DNA of 64,000 bases from DTWD01 sp963662965 (GTDB lineage: Bacteria; Acidobacteriota; Vicinamibacteria; Vicinamibacterales; UBA8438), in contig OY759970.1 of NCBI GenBank assembly GCA_963662965.1, forward strand, positions 4,340,001 through 4,404,000, given 5' to 3'. Positions within the stretch are counted from its first letter, which is position 1. The number at the start of each line of letters is the position of its first letter. The position numbers and the translations under genes were made by a program. The notes beneath the pieces were generated by a model that was given only the letters and a program-made list of their open reading frames with translations, was not told the origin of the DNA and searched no databases. This document shows, one piece after another, positions 17,953 to 27,277 of the stretch.

Positions 17953-18830
17953 ATGGCCACAAAGAAGCTCACGTTGGTCGTCTACCGCGCCGACCGGTAG
18001 CTGTGGACCTCCGCTCCGGTCCGCTCAACTTGACGGTCACGGGGCTCATGGTCACGGGCGGTCCGAAGCGGATGGTTCGTCCGGTTCGACGCCGGTCAGC
18101 TCTACGGCGTGTTGATCGAGGCCGACGACCATCGACCGGCCTGGCAGTAGCTCAACCGCAGGTCCTTCCTGTGGCAGGAGGGCAACGACCTCATCGAAAG
18201 CGACGAGACGATCCTCCGGCTGATGCTGGTGCCCCGGTAGCCGGAGTCGTCTGACCTCGAGCAAGGATTGGCGAACCTGGCGAAGCGGGGCTCGCCGCTG
18301 GCGCAACCCGGGACCGGGCTATCCACGAGCGCCTACAAAGAGCTGAAGCTCCCGGCCCAGTAGATGGCCTTCTTCAACCTCGCCGCCAAGCTCGGCGGGA
18401 CCCGCGTCGGCGGACAGGCCTTGGACTCCTACGTGTCGGGGGTGCGTCACGTCAAGCAGTTGATCGAGACCGCGCCCGACTTTGCGTCGGCGGCCGGACA
18501 CAAACGACCGAAAGACTTTCCGGATCTGCCGAATCACCCCGACAGCTGGAAGCATCGGCTGTTCGGCGCGGGCAACCTCCAGCTCTGTTTCGCCGAGGAC
18601 GGCGAACCGTGGCCGGCGGCGACCAAGCCACCGACGCCGTCGTTTTCGGTCGACGCCGACATCGATCTGGGGCGGGGACTCGCGCACGCCGTCGAATGGC
18701 TGGACAACTAACGTGTTCCGCCGCGGCCACAAGACGGATCAGACGCTCGTCTACGGGTTGCTGTTCACGCAGGGGATCACGCTGGCCTATACGCTCGACC
18801 CGCGCGTTCGTAGGCGATCGGCTATCGGCG
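17953..18830 (+). pseudogene. Decayed gene of unknown family with four in-frame TAG codons
   Basis: The frame beginning MATKKLTLVVYRADR at 17953 continues with plausible protein composition to 18711. It is broken by TAG at 17998, 18148, 18238 and 18361, TGA at 18031 and TAA at 18709. Around 18003-18080 the protein-like sequence (LRSGPLNLTVTGLMVTGGPK) shifts frame, and after 18711 it shifts again (FRRGHKTDQTLVYGLLF). Multiple stops plus indels indicate a pseudogene. The longest intact piece is 18364-18711 (115 codons, from MAFFNLAAKLGG), which a gene finder would call. I do not recognise the family. The stretch 17841-17952 holds nothing I can identify. Confidence 0.6.
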
Positions 18831-18887
18831 CTGGACGCTCTCGCTCGCCGACGCCCGACGCCGTTGTCCGTACCGCGTCGCAGCCGG

Positions 18888-19922
18888 CTACTGGTCCTGC
18901 GTAGTCATGCCGCGGGCGTCAATCACGCGCTGCCCGCCGAGCGCGTTGGGGACCGCGTAGTTGCCTTCGTGACACGCGTACTCGTAAATCTCGTAATCGG
19001 GCTCCGCCGTAAGCGGCATCGAAATCGTCCAGGGCGCGGTGTAGACGTTCGGGTCGGTGATCGTCACGGTCCAGAGGATCGTGTGGTCGGAGACGCGCTC
19101 GTATCGCTCGACCACATGGAGCGCCTTGCTCGTCGGGATGCCCTTGAGGCGCGCCCCCGCGCCGCTCGACGCGATCCAGCCTCGATTGTGGAAGTTCTTC
19201 GACTCGACCACCATTACATCGCCGTCCCAGTGGGCGCGCGAGTCGCCCATCCATTGACGGATCCCGTCGTCGATAAAGGGGCGGTCGGACACCGGGATGA
19301 TCCGCGCGTCGTGAATCATCTCGTGCTGAATCGTGACGTACCCGGGCGTCTGCAGGATCCGGTAGGCGTTGTTGTAGCCGGCCGGGAGCATCGAGCCGGG
19401 GACACCCCGTGAGAGGCACCGGTCCCAGACGCTCATGTGCTGGTAGTGGTCGCCGTTATGGGCACGGTTGTACGCCTTGGTCTCGAGCGCCCACGGCTTG
19501 ATCGGCGCCCGGCCGTCCGGTGGATCGACGATCAGCGAGGTCTGCCCGGTCGACAGTACCGTGTCGCCTGAATCGAGCCAGTAGCTGCCGTAGCCGCCGA
19601 CGTTGCTGCCAGCCTCGTAGCGCCGCGCCGGCGCGGCGTCCCGCGCCTGCTCGTCTACCACCCGCTGCTGGTTGATACGCGCCATCTCTTCATCCGTCAG
19701 GAAGGCTTTTCCCATGTCGGCATCACGACGTTCCATCGGCGTGAGGGTCTTGTTGCCCCAGAGGCCCTGGAGGTCGGGGTGGCCGCCGGCCGTGCGCGGC
19801 ACGGTCCAATTCGTGTCCCTCACCCGCGACACCTGCGCCGTCGCGATCGACGCTACGGCAAATGCCGCGATCAACGTGACCGCTGCGATCGTGCACGGCC
19901 GAGGGGCGATGGATAGTGGCAT
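18888..19922 (-). CDS. Secreted CHEGNY-family protein, copy 3
   Basis: 344 residues with a signal peptide ending SIATAQ. Family blocks are present: NWTVPRTAGGHPDLQGLW, VDPPDGR, WDRCLSRG, HDARIIPVSDR, GDSRAHWDGDVMVVESKNF, VERYERVSD and YEYACHEGNYA. The Cys equivalent of ERC is retained as DRC. The gene starts 13 bp after the fused SGNH/CHEGNY gene and shares its strand, so the run of three (22248-23249, 19935-22251, 18888-19922) is likely one transcript. The end lies close to a decayed gene on the other strand. Confidence 0.88.
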   Translation of the reverse strand: MPLSIAPRPCTIAAVTLIAAFAVASIATAQVSRVRDTNWTVPRTAGGHPDLQGLWGNKTLTPMERRDADMGKAFLTDEEMARINQQRVVDEQARDAAPARRYEAGSNVGGYGSYWLDSGDTVLSTGQTSLIVDPPDGRAPIKPWALETKAYNRAHNGDHYQHMSVWDRCLSRGVPGSMLPAGYNNAYRILQTPGYVTIQHEMIHDARIIPVSDRPFIDDGIRQWMGDSRAHWDGDVMVVESKNFHNRGWIASSGAGARLKGIPTSKALHVVERYERVSDHTILWTVTITDPNVYTAPWTISMPLTAEPDYEIYEYACHEGNYAVPNALGGQRVIDARGMTTQDQ

Positions 19923-19934
19923 GGGACGGCTCCT

Positions 19935-22251
19935 TTAGCGTGTCTCGGTGTCAGTAGCCCGTGCTTCTTGGACCCGCGTCCCCGCCAGCAGGTTGGTCAT
20001 GCCGTAGTTGCCTTCGTGACAGGCGTACTCGAACAGCGGGGCGTGGGTCCGCTTCATCGGGATGACGGCGGTAAACGGCGTGATGAAGGTCGACGGATCG
20101 TCGACGGTGAATGCGTAGCGGAGACCGTCGTCACCATGGCGGGTGAAGCGCTCGACGAGGCGCAGGGTTTCGCCGGACCCGTAGGCGCGCGCGATCGTGT
20201 AGAAGCTGCCGGTCTTGGCGGTGAAGTTCGTGGTGTCGATGACCAGCGTGTCGCCATCCCAATGTCCGCGTGAGTCGCCGAGCCACTGGCGCACCGAGTT
20301 GCGCAGATGCGGCGTATCGCCGAGCGGAACTATTCGGGCGTCATGAATCATTTCGTTCAGGACGACCACATGCGTCGGTGTCTGCAAGATGGGGATGTTG
20401 TTGTTGTAGGCGCTCGGCAGCATCGGCGGACCGGCATTGAAGCCGAGCATACACCGCTCGGAGAGCCCGAGATCCTCGGGGCTGTGCGCCGGTGACCCGA
20501 TGACGACCCGCTCTCGGACCGGGTGCTGCCGCGCACGACGTCGTTCCTGGTCAGTATCATCGACGCCATCGCGTCTCGCCGGGAGGCGTCCGTTCGGCGG
20601 ATCGACGATCAGCGCGGTGCGGAGGTCTTCCGTCAGGGTGTCGCCGTAGTCCCACCAGAAGTCGTTGTACGCGCGCTCGACATCGCGTCGAGACCCCCCC
20701 GTCGCGCCGGTCGGCATTCCGGCTCTCGAGTGCGTCCGTGCGAAACGCCGCGGCTTCCTCCGCCGTGAGCACCGCCTTGTCCGCCAGCGACGTCGGTCGC
20801 TCGAGCGGGGTAATGGTCCGGAAGTCCCAGACTCCTGTCAGGTCGGGTGTCCCCGAGGGCGTGCGCGGTGCGGTCGGCGCCGCCTCCGCCTGCGCGTCTT
20901 CCGTGCTCGCGGGGGCAAAGAGCGAGAGGTCGATCGCGTTTGCCATCGCCTGATATCCCGCATCGTTCGGATGGAGCCAGTCATTGGCGTGGTAGTCAGC
21001 GCGGAATCGCGTCGGGGCCTCCGGGTCTCGCACCACCGCATCGAAGTCGATGACCGCGTCGTACGCCCCGCTGGTGCGGATCCAGTCGTTCACGGCTTGC
21101 CGTTTCGCTTCCCCCGCGTCGGTCCAGTAGAACGCCCCTTCGAACGGCGTCAGGGTGCCGCCGTAGATGGTCAGTGCGCGCGCGTGCGCGCGCTCGATGA
21201 GCGTGCGATGCGCCCCGATCAGATCGTCAACCGTCGGCTCCGGGTCATCGAACGCCATCCCGATGTCGTTCGTCGTTTCCAGCACCACGACGTGGGTGAT
21301 ACCCGGCTGCATCAGCACGTCGAAGTCGAAGCGCGAGAGGGCGCTCGGCCCGAACAACGCGTTCGGGTTTACCGGGCCCGTCGGTTCCGGAACTGGTATT
21401 CCGCCGCGCCGCAGGAGGCCGAGACCTTCGTTGTCGCTCAGCATGCGGTTGCCGCCGATACCGACGTTCATCACGCCGGGCGCCGCAGCGCCGAAGGTGA
21501 CGTCGAGGCGGCGCGCCAGGAAGTCGGGCCACCGGCGATTGGCGTTCACGGTGGAACCGGTGCCGTCGGTGATCGAGTCACCCAGGGTGACGATGGCGCC
21601 GGAGGCCGACTCGGTCCAGACATCGACGCGGGACAGAAACAGCCATTGCTGCACCGTGTGGTCGACCTCCAGGTCGAGCGCCCCGCTATGGTTGCCGGCC
21701 GTCGACACGTAGTTGGTGGTCAAGCCGGTCGCGTGGATCGTGGCGGGCGAGGTCGACGCCCAGGTGTCGCCCGGGAGGTACAGGTCGATCGCGAGGTCGC
21801 TCAGCGACAGGACATCGAGCGTGACCGGATCGCTCACCGCCGTGTCGCCCGCCTCGATCGTGATGGCCGCCTCGCCATCGAACATCAGAGGTCCACCCGT
21901 CGCGATCATCGATCCGCTCTGCCGCCGGGCCACGTGCGCGGCGCGGACTTCAAGCGGTTCAGTGCCGAAGCGGTTCGTGACGACGACGCGTACGCGCGAG
22001 CCCCCGATGCTCGTGCGCACGATCTGGCGGACTGTCTGCTGCCGGACCCGCGTGGGGGTGGCCGCGTTGGGAGCTGCCGCCGCTTCGGCCTGCTGGTCTG
22101 CGGGCGGCGGGTCGAGCGCGAGCGGCCCGGCGGCCCAGGTGCCGACCCAGCGGCCCTGTGCCGCCGCGGTTGAGGCCGTCAGCGCCGTGAACGTAACGAC
22201 GAGCGCGCTCAGGACGACACGCACACGCGTAGCCGCGGTGCGGCGCGTCAT
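19935..22251 (-). pseudogene. SGNH hydrolase fused to CHEGNY-family domain, frameshifted at a G7 run
   Basis: The 5' frame encodes a signal peptide (ALTASTAAAQ) and then an SGNH/GDSL esterase: block I LGDSITDG, GIGGNRML, ETTNDIG and the catalytic Asp-His block DWLHPNDAGY. A linker follows, then a CHEGNY domain opening TPDLTGVWDFRTITPLERP. The frame is lost at seven consecutive G (plus-strand C at 20694-20700). The rest of the CHEGNY domain (VERAYNDFWWDYG to LFEYACHEGNYG) continues in the next frame to 19935. With six G the product would be one protein of about 770 residues. The start ATG at 22251 overlaps the TGA of the preceding gene. It may be a sequencing indel, slippage-controlled or truly broken; the downstream frame shows no other decay. 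Confidence 0.75.
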
Positions 22252-23249
22252 CGATCGTCCGACGCTGCTGCCTTGGCGTCCTCGGCCCGCGCGCTCACCA
22301 TCAGGTTCCACATGCCGTAGTTCCCCTCATGGCACGCATACTCGAAGACCGGCTGGTCGTTCTTCTGCATCGGGACGGCGACCGACCACGACCGGGCGAA
22401 CGACTCGGCGTCATGAATCGTGTACTCGTAGAGCAAGGTGTCGGACGCGACTCGGGTAAACCGCTCCACTAGGAGCATGCTCGCCCCCGAACCGCGGAAC
22501 GAGGTCTTCTCGGTGAAATTCTTTGTCTCGATGACCAGCGTGTCGTCGTCCCAGCGACCGCGAGAGTCGCCCCGCCACTGGCGAACGTGCGACGGGAGGT
22601 GGCCACGACCATCGAGCGGAATGATCCGCGCGTCGTGCACCATCTCGTTGAGGATGACGACGTGGTCGTCCGTTTGGAACAGCTGCATGTTGTTGTTGTA
22701 GGCGCTCGGGTTCATCGGCGGGCCGGCGTTGAAGCCGAGGATGCACCGCTCGAACGCGCCGCGATCTTCCGGCCCATGCGCGTCGCGCCGAAGCGCCGCG
22801 CGGCGGGCGGCGGCGCGGGCGCGCGCCTCGGGTGAGAGGGCCGGGAGACGGCCATCCGGTGGTTCGACCACGAGGGAGGTCCGACGGTCGTCTGTCAACT
22901 GCCGGCCGTAGTCCCACCAGAAGTCGTTGTAGCCACCCGAGAGCGGGATCCGTCCGTCGGGCCCTGGCTGATCCTTGTCGAGCGCGGCGAGTCGTTCCTG
23001 GGTGAATTCGGCCGCTTCTTCTTCGGTGAAGATGTCCTTGTCCCCGAGGTCGTTCGGCCGTTCGAGTGGCGTCAGGCTGCGGAAGTCCCAGACCCCCTGG
23101 AGATCGGGCTGTCCGTCAGCGGTGCGGGGCGACTGCCACGCCGCATCGTCAGTGGCACTCGTCGCGCTCTGACCGGTCGCGGTCGCCGGTAGAAGGCAGC
23201 CGGCCGCGGTCAAGACGAGCGCGGCCGACAGATTCGATCGACGCGGCAT
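22248..23249 (-). CDS. Secreted CHEGNY-family protein, copy 4
   Basis: 333 residues with a signal peptide containing AAGC, a weak lipobox candidate, so it may be a lipoprotein. The mature region has SPRTADGQPDLQGVWDFRSL, VEPPDGR, FERCILGFNAGPPMNPSAY, HDARIIPLDGR, GDSRGRWDDDTLVIETKNF and FEYACHEGNYG. It is closest in local wording to the CHEGNY half of the following fusion gene (GFNAGPPM, YNDFWWDYG), suggesting tandem duplication. It overlaps that gene by ATGA and heads the minus-strand operon. Confidence 0.9.
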   Translation of the reverse strand: MPRRSNLSAALVLTAAGCLLPATATGQSATSATDDAAWQSPRTADGQPDLQGVWDFRSLTPLERPNDLGDKDIFTEEEAAEFTQERLAALDKDQPGPDGRIPLSGGYNDFWWDYGRQLTDDRRTSLVVEPPDGRLPALSPEARARAAARRAALRRDAHGPEDRGAFERCILGFNAGPPMNPSAYNNNMQLFQTDDHVVILNEMVHDARIIPLDGRGHLPSHVRQWRGDSRGRWDDDTLVIETKNFTEKTSFRGSGASMLLVERFTRVASDTLLYEYTIHDAESFARSWSVAVPMQKNDQPVFEYACHEGNYGMWNLMVSARAEDAKAAASDDR

Positions 23250-23324
23250 CCTGACACCTCGCTCTGAAAAGTCTGAAAAGGCGGTGGTTCCCTAACCCTT
23301 CATTATGCCCTCGTTTTCCCTTTC

Positions 23325-23352
23325 TTGACAGCCGGGGTGGAAGCCGTACAGT
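23325..23352 (+). promoter_or_regulatory. Sigma-70 type promoter for propeller copy 3
   Basis: TTGACA at 23325-23330, a 16-bp spacer and TACAGT at 23347-23352. It lies about 50 bp upstream of the propeller ATG at 23400, leaving a short leader with an AAGGAGAG ribosome binding site. Confidence 0.65.
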
Positions 23353-23399
23353 AAGGGCGACAAATGGGGCCCCCGGGCACCCCGGTAAGGAGAGGGTCG

Positions 23400-24788
23400 A
23401 TGACGCTGACGCGGCGCGTGGTGATGCTGGGTCTGGTGCTGGCCTGCGGTAGCGGCACCGCCAGCGGACAGGAGGCGTGGCCGCAGTTCCGCGGGCTGGC
23501 GGCCGGCGTCGTGCCGGACGATCCGAATCTGCCGGAGCACTGGAGCGAAACCGACAACGTCGTCTGGGCCGCCGACATTCCGGGCCTCGCGTGGAGCTCA
23601 CCGGTGATCACCGGGGATCACGTTTTCATCACCTCCGCCATCAGCGCCGGCGAAGAGCCGGAGCCGATCAAGGGGTTGTACGACCCGGGGATGGAGAACG
23701 GATCAGAAGGGTCGTCGAACGAGCATCGGTGGATGCTGTACGACGTCGACTTTCACACCGGTCGGATCCGGTGGCAGCGCGAGCTTCACAGCGCGCCGCC
23801 GCCGATGAAGCGGCATCTCAAGAACAGCTTCGCCTCGGAGACGCCGGTGACCGACGGCCGTCGCGTCTATGTCTACTTCGGGAGCATCGGCCTGCTCGGG
23901 GCGTTCAATCTAAGTGGGGAGACCGTCTGGACGCAGGAGCTCGACCTCTACAACACGACGCTCGAAATGGGAACCGCCGCGTCACCAATTCTGTATGGCG
24001 ACCGCGTGTACGTCGTCAACGACAACATGACCAATTCCTTCGTCGCCGCTTTCGACAAAGACAGCGGCCAGGAGGTATGGCGCGTCGACCGGAACGAACG
24101 AGGCCAGAACTGGGCGACGCCGTTCGTCTGGGAGAACGACGTGCGGACGGAGTTGGTGACCGCCGGGACCCTGGGTGTGCGGTCCTATGACCTCGAGGGC
24201 GATTTATTGTGGGAGCTCCACGGAATGTCCGGCCTGACCATTCCCACGCCGTTCGCGAGTCACGGGTTGGTCTACATCAGCTCGGGCTATCCGGGAGGCG
24301 GACTACGGCCGGTCTATGCCGTGCGCCCAGGAGCGTCGGGAGACATTTCGCTCTTTTCCGAGGAAGCGATGCGAAGCGGGATCACGTCTGGATTCCCCGG
24401 GGAGCTGACGTCGTCGGAGGACATCGCGTGGTCGTATCCGTTGCTCGGGACGTACAACACCACGGCCATCGTCTACGGCGACACTTACTACACGTTGCTC
24501 GACCGCGGGTTCCTCGTCGCCCACGACGCGCGCACCGGCGAAGAGATCTACAGCCGCCAGCGGCTCGAGATCGGGAACGGGTTCACGGCGTCGCCTTGGG
24601 CGTACAACGGCAAGCTTTTCCTGCTGAGCGAAGATGGCGAGACCTATGTGGTCGAGGCTGGTCCGGAGTTCAGGATTCTCCACAAGAACCCGCTCAATGA
24701 GATGACGCTCGCGACGCCGGCCATCGCGCGGGGGAGTCTCTTCATCCGGACACAGTCGAGGCTGTACCGGATTGCGAAGGGAGACTAG
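23400..24788 (+). CDS. Secreted PQQ-like beta-propeller protein, copy 3
   Basis: A protein of about 462 residues starting at the ATG at 23400, which has AAGGAGAGG about 6 nt upstream; an in-frame start at 23364 lies at the expected transcription start and is unlikely. The signal peptide ends TASGQ and the mature start is AWPQFRGLAAGVVPDDPNLP. Blades parallel copies 1 and 2 (DNVVWAADIPGLAWSSPV, SFASETPVTDGRRVYVYF, ASPWAYNGKLFLLSEDGETY). Compared with copy 2 it carries an insertion of about 15 residues (FSEEAMRSGITSGFPGEL). It is followed 2 bp later by the LVIVD-repeat gene, so the two are probably co-expressed. Confidence 0.93.
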   Translation: MTLTRRVVMLGLVLACGSGTASGQEAWPQFRGLAAGVVPDDPNLPEHWSETDNVVWAADIPGLAWSSPVITGDHVFITSAISAGEEPEPIKGLYDPGMENGSEGSSNEHRWMLYDVDFHTGRIRWQRELHSAPPPMKRHLKNSFASETPVTDGRRVYVYFGSIGLLGAFNLSGETVWTQELDLYNTTLEMGTAASPILYGDRVYVVNDNMTNSFVAAFDKDSGQEVWRVDRNERGQNWATPFVWENDVRTELVTAGTLGVRSYDLEGDLLWELHGMSGLTIPTPFASHGLVYISSGYPGGGLRPVYAVRPGASGDISLFSEEAMRSGITSGFPGELTSSEDIAWSYPLLGTYNTTAIVYGDTYYTLLDRGFLVAHDARTGEEIYSRQRLEIGNGFTASPWAYNGKLFLLSEDGETYVVEAGPEFRILHKNPLNEMTLATPAIARGSLFIRTQSRLYRIAKGD

Positions 24789-24790
24789 CG

Positions 24791-25801
24791 ATGCGCGCTT
24801 CGACACGGCGATGTGCACCACGGATCTCAGTTGCGATCGTCGCGCTGGTGACGACGCTCGCGTCACCGTGGGTCAACGCGGGCTTTGCGCAAGCGGTCGC
24901 GCTCGAAGCGGTCGGGGAGATCCCAGGGCCGGTCGAGCTCGTCCGCGTGGTCGGTGACGTCGCCTATGTGTCCGGGGGTCACACGTTCTCGATTTACGAC
25001 CTCTCGACGCCGTCGGCGCCGATCGCCCGCGGCTCCTACACGTTCCCCGAGGAGATCTGGGGGTTCCGCCTGGCGGACGATCGCGTCTACGTCGGCGCGA
25101 ACTTTTTTGGGCTCGGCATTCTTGATATTTCAGATCCCGACGCCCCGTCGTTGCTCGGCCAACACAAGACACTGGGGCAGGCCAAGATCGGTGACATCGC
25201 ACACGGCAAGGTCGGCATCATCGACCATATGGAAGGGTTCGTGCTGATCGACGTCTCGGACGAGACATCCCCGCAAGGCGTCGGTTCGTTCTTTCTCGAT
25301 GGCTACGCGCGTGATGTCGTCACCGCCGGGTCGATGGCGTACGCGACCGATTCGCCTTCGGGGCTCTATGTCTTTGACCTTTCCCGACCCGGTGATCCCG
25401 AGCCGGTCGGCGTCGTCCATGCGCCGGCGGCGCCGCGCAATATCGAGGTGTCGCTCGGATCGGACGGAGCGCCGACGCTGGTGGTCGGCGCGGGCGGCGG
25501 GAACGTGCAGGTGTACGACGTGTCGGATCCGACGGCGCCGCAGAAGCTCTCGACGTTCGAGACGCCGGGACGTGCGACGCGGGTGTCGCTCGACGGTTCG
25601 TATGCTTTCGCCGCCGACAGCGCGTCGGGCATTCACATCGTCGATCTGTCGGATCCAGCCGTGCCGACGTCGGCCGGGTCGTTCGCCACGCCGCGACCAG
25701 CACGCGACGTTTCAGCCGACGGGTCACTTGTGCTGGTCGTCGTCGGCGACAGCGAGCGCGAGGGCGACGATCGGCACGTGATCGTGCTCCAGCGGCAATG
25801 A
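24791..25801 (+). CDS. Secreted LVIVD-repeat beta-propeller protein
   Basis: 336 residues with a signal peptide ending NAGFAQA. The mature protein is a run of repeats of about 40 residues of LVIVD type: VAYVSGGHTFSIYDLSTPSA, VYVGANFFGLGILDISDPDA, GFVLIDVSDETSP, GLYVFDLSRPGDP, GNVQVYDVSDPTAP and GIHIVDLSDPAVP. The family forms propellers and is usually surface-exposed or secreted with unknown ligand. The spacing to the preceding propeller gene is 2 bp. A short run of GACTCA-like heptamers lies in the intergenic region downstream (25825-25850), where two genes converge. Confidence 0.9.
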   Translation: MRASTRRCAPRISVAIVALVTTLASPWVNAGFAQAVALEAVGEIPGPVELVRVVGDVAYVSGGHTFSIYDLSTPSAPIARGSYTFPEEIWGFRLADDRVYVGANFFGLGILDISDPDAPSLLGQHKTLGQAKIGDIAHGKVGIIDHMEGFVLIDVSDETSPQGVGSFFLDGYARDVVTAGSMAYATDSPSGLYVFDLSRPGDPEPVGVVHAPAAPRNIEVSLGSDGAPTLVVGAGGGNVQVYDVSDPTAPQKLSTFETPGRATRVSLDGSYAFAADSASGIHIVDLSDPAVPTSAGSFATPRPARDVSADGSLVLVVVGDSEREGDDRHVIVLQRQ

Positions 25802-25901
25802 CCTGCGCCTGCTGGTTCGGCTCATGACTCAAGACTCAGGACTTTGGACACCCTGAGCCAGCGCCGACGGCGCTAGGGCGCGACGCCGCGCGCGAGAGTC
25901 C

Positions 25902-26513
25902 TCACTCGACCTTCCAGGAGAAGTAGGAATAGAGCGCGTGGGTCCCTCCGATGTCGAAGCTAAGATCGGGGTCCGTCTGACGCGAGGCGCCGCGGGCCAT
26001 GGTGTGCACCGGACCATGGATGACGTTGTGGAGGTTCGAGAGGACGGCGTCGCCGTCGCCGTCAGCGCCTCGGATGGCGGTCACCGTGGTCTCGAACAGG
26101 TCCGGGACCGTCAGTTTCTTTGTCCTTCCCTGGTCTTCGAATTGCATCGGCATCACGCGCGTCTCGAGCTGCCGCGATACGAAGCGGGCAAGAACCGCCC
26201 ACGGTCCGCCGACCCGACCGGAGAAGATCGCTTCGATGGCGTGGCGCTGCGGTGCCGTCGCGCGCTCGTCGACGTAGAACAGCTGCGTCCAGCCGCCGTC
26301 ATACATCGTGGCGGGAGCGTCAAAGACGACGACGACGTTGGTGTTGCCAAGCGCCGTGTCCTCGAAGTGGCCGGCGTCGAGATGGAACGCCCAGTGGCCG
26401 CGACACCGGTCGCCCTGGCACGTCTGCTTGAACGAGACGTCGGCCGGGCAGAGTAGCTGGCAACTGCAGTTCTCGAACAGCAGGCCGCTCGCCTGCCAAC
26501 GCGGTGACGACAT
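25902..26513 (-). CDS. DUF1326 domain protein
   Basis: 203 residues opening SSPRWQASGLLFENCSCQLLCP. The Cys-rich N-terminus (CSCQLLCP, then CQGDRC) is the DUF1326 hallmark, possibly a metal site. No signal peptide. Members of this family often pair with a DUF2182 membrane protein, but no such gene is present here. The reading frame continues upstream to 27602 as antisense noise over the ABC genes; the ATG at 26513 follows the ABC permease stop by 11 bp and is taken as the start. It is the third gene of an ABC operon. Confidence 0.88.
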   Translation of the reverse strand: MSSPRWQASGLLFENCSCQLLCPADVSFKQTCQGDRCRGHWAFHLDAGHFEDTALGNTNVVVVFDAPATMYDGGWTQLFYVDERATAPQRHAIEAIFSGRVGGPWAVLARFVSRQLETRVMPMQFEDQGRTKKLTVPDLFETTVTAIRGADGDGDAVLSNLHNVIHGPVHTMARGASRQTDPDLSFDIGGTHALYSYFSWKVE

Positions 26514-26524
26514 GCCTAGGCGGC

Positions 26525-27277
26525 CTACTCCCAACGAAACACTCTGCTGGTAATCGCCGTGGCGACGATGAAGACGATACACAACGCCGCCACATCCCTG
26601 GCGTGATTCGACCACGCGTGGCCCACCCAGATGCCGCGTAGCAGTGAAACAGCGTAGGTCAGGGGCAAGACGCGAGCGATCGACTCGAGCGCGCCCGGCA
26701 ACGTCTCGACGGGCGTGAACAGTCCCGACAGCGGAATCATCGGGTACAGCAAGATCGCCCCGAGCGGCTGCGCGAATCGCGCGGTCGGTACGATGCTCGC
26801 GATGACGAACCCGAGTGACAGCAGACTCCAGGTGCTTAACGCGAGGGCGACGGTGAACGCTAGGAGCGGCGCATCGACGCCTACCGGATAAAACCGACGC
26901 CCGGCCAACACCATGAGCGAGAGCGTCACGACGGTGAACATCAACTTCACCAGCACGTGCGCGATGAGGATCGTCGGCGGGCGGAGGGGCGTCGCACGAA
27001 GCCGCTTCAGGATCCCAGCTTCTCGATAAATGGCGATGATGGTCACGAGCGAGAGGACGGCGCTGAGCGCTATGAGAACCGCGACGAACACCGGCAAGTC
27101 GGTGGTGAGGAACTCGGCGTCGCCTCGCGACAGCGGTTCCGCGCCGGCTCCGACCATCCGACCGGCCACGAGGAACAGGAGCACCGGAACGCCGACGGAT
27201 CCGATCACCCCGAGCGGCTCCCGGACAAAGATCTTCGTCTCGAGCCACACGAGCGTGAGAAGTCCGTTGAACGGCAT
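26525..27277 (-). CDS. ABC-2 type permease
   Basis: A 250-residue integral membrane protein with six predicted helices and the ABC-2 permease layout: FVREPLGVIGSVGVPVLLFLVAG at the first helix, IYREAGILKRLRATPL between helices 2 and 3, and PMIPLSGLFTPVETLP before the last helix. Its start codon overlaps the stop of the ATPase gene (TGATG). The pair forms an exporter; the substrate is unknown. Confidence 0.92.
   Translation of the reverse strand: MPFNGLLTLVWLETKIFVREPLGVIGSVGVPVLLFLVAGRMVGAGAEPLSRGDAEFLTTDLPVFVAVLIALSAVLSLVTIIAIYREAGILKRLRATPLRPPTILIAHVLVKLMFTVVTLSLMVLAGRRFYPVGVDAPLLAFTVALALSTWSLLSLGFVIASIVPTARFAQPLGAILLYPMIPLSGLFTPVETLPGALESIARVLPLTYAVSLLRGIWVGHAWSNHARDVAALCIVFIVATAITSRVFRWE

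Noticed and set aside
17953..18830. Recoded TAG (read-through or pyrrolysine) in the decayed gene
   Set aside because: TGA and TAA also interrupt the frame and there are clear frame changes, so decay is simpler. No suppressor tRNA or pyl gene is visible here. Kept only as a lower-priority finding.
18609..19412. Plus-strand open frame of 267 codons crossing the pseudogene end and CHEGNY copy 3
   Set aside because: It overlaps a well-supported minus-strand gene with signal peptide and all family motifs, and its composition is antisense-like.
25825..25850. Short tandem heptamers GACTCAAGACTCAGGACTTT
   Set aside because: Only about three imperfect units between converging genes. Too short to call a functional repeat; could be part of a terminator but no T tract follows.
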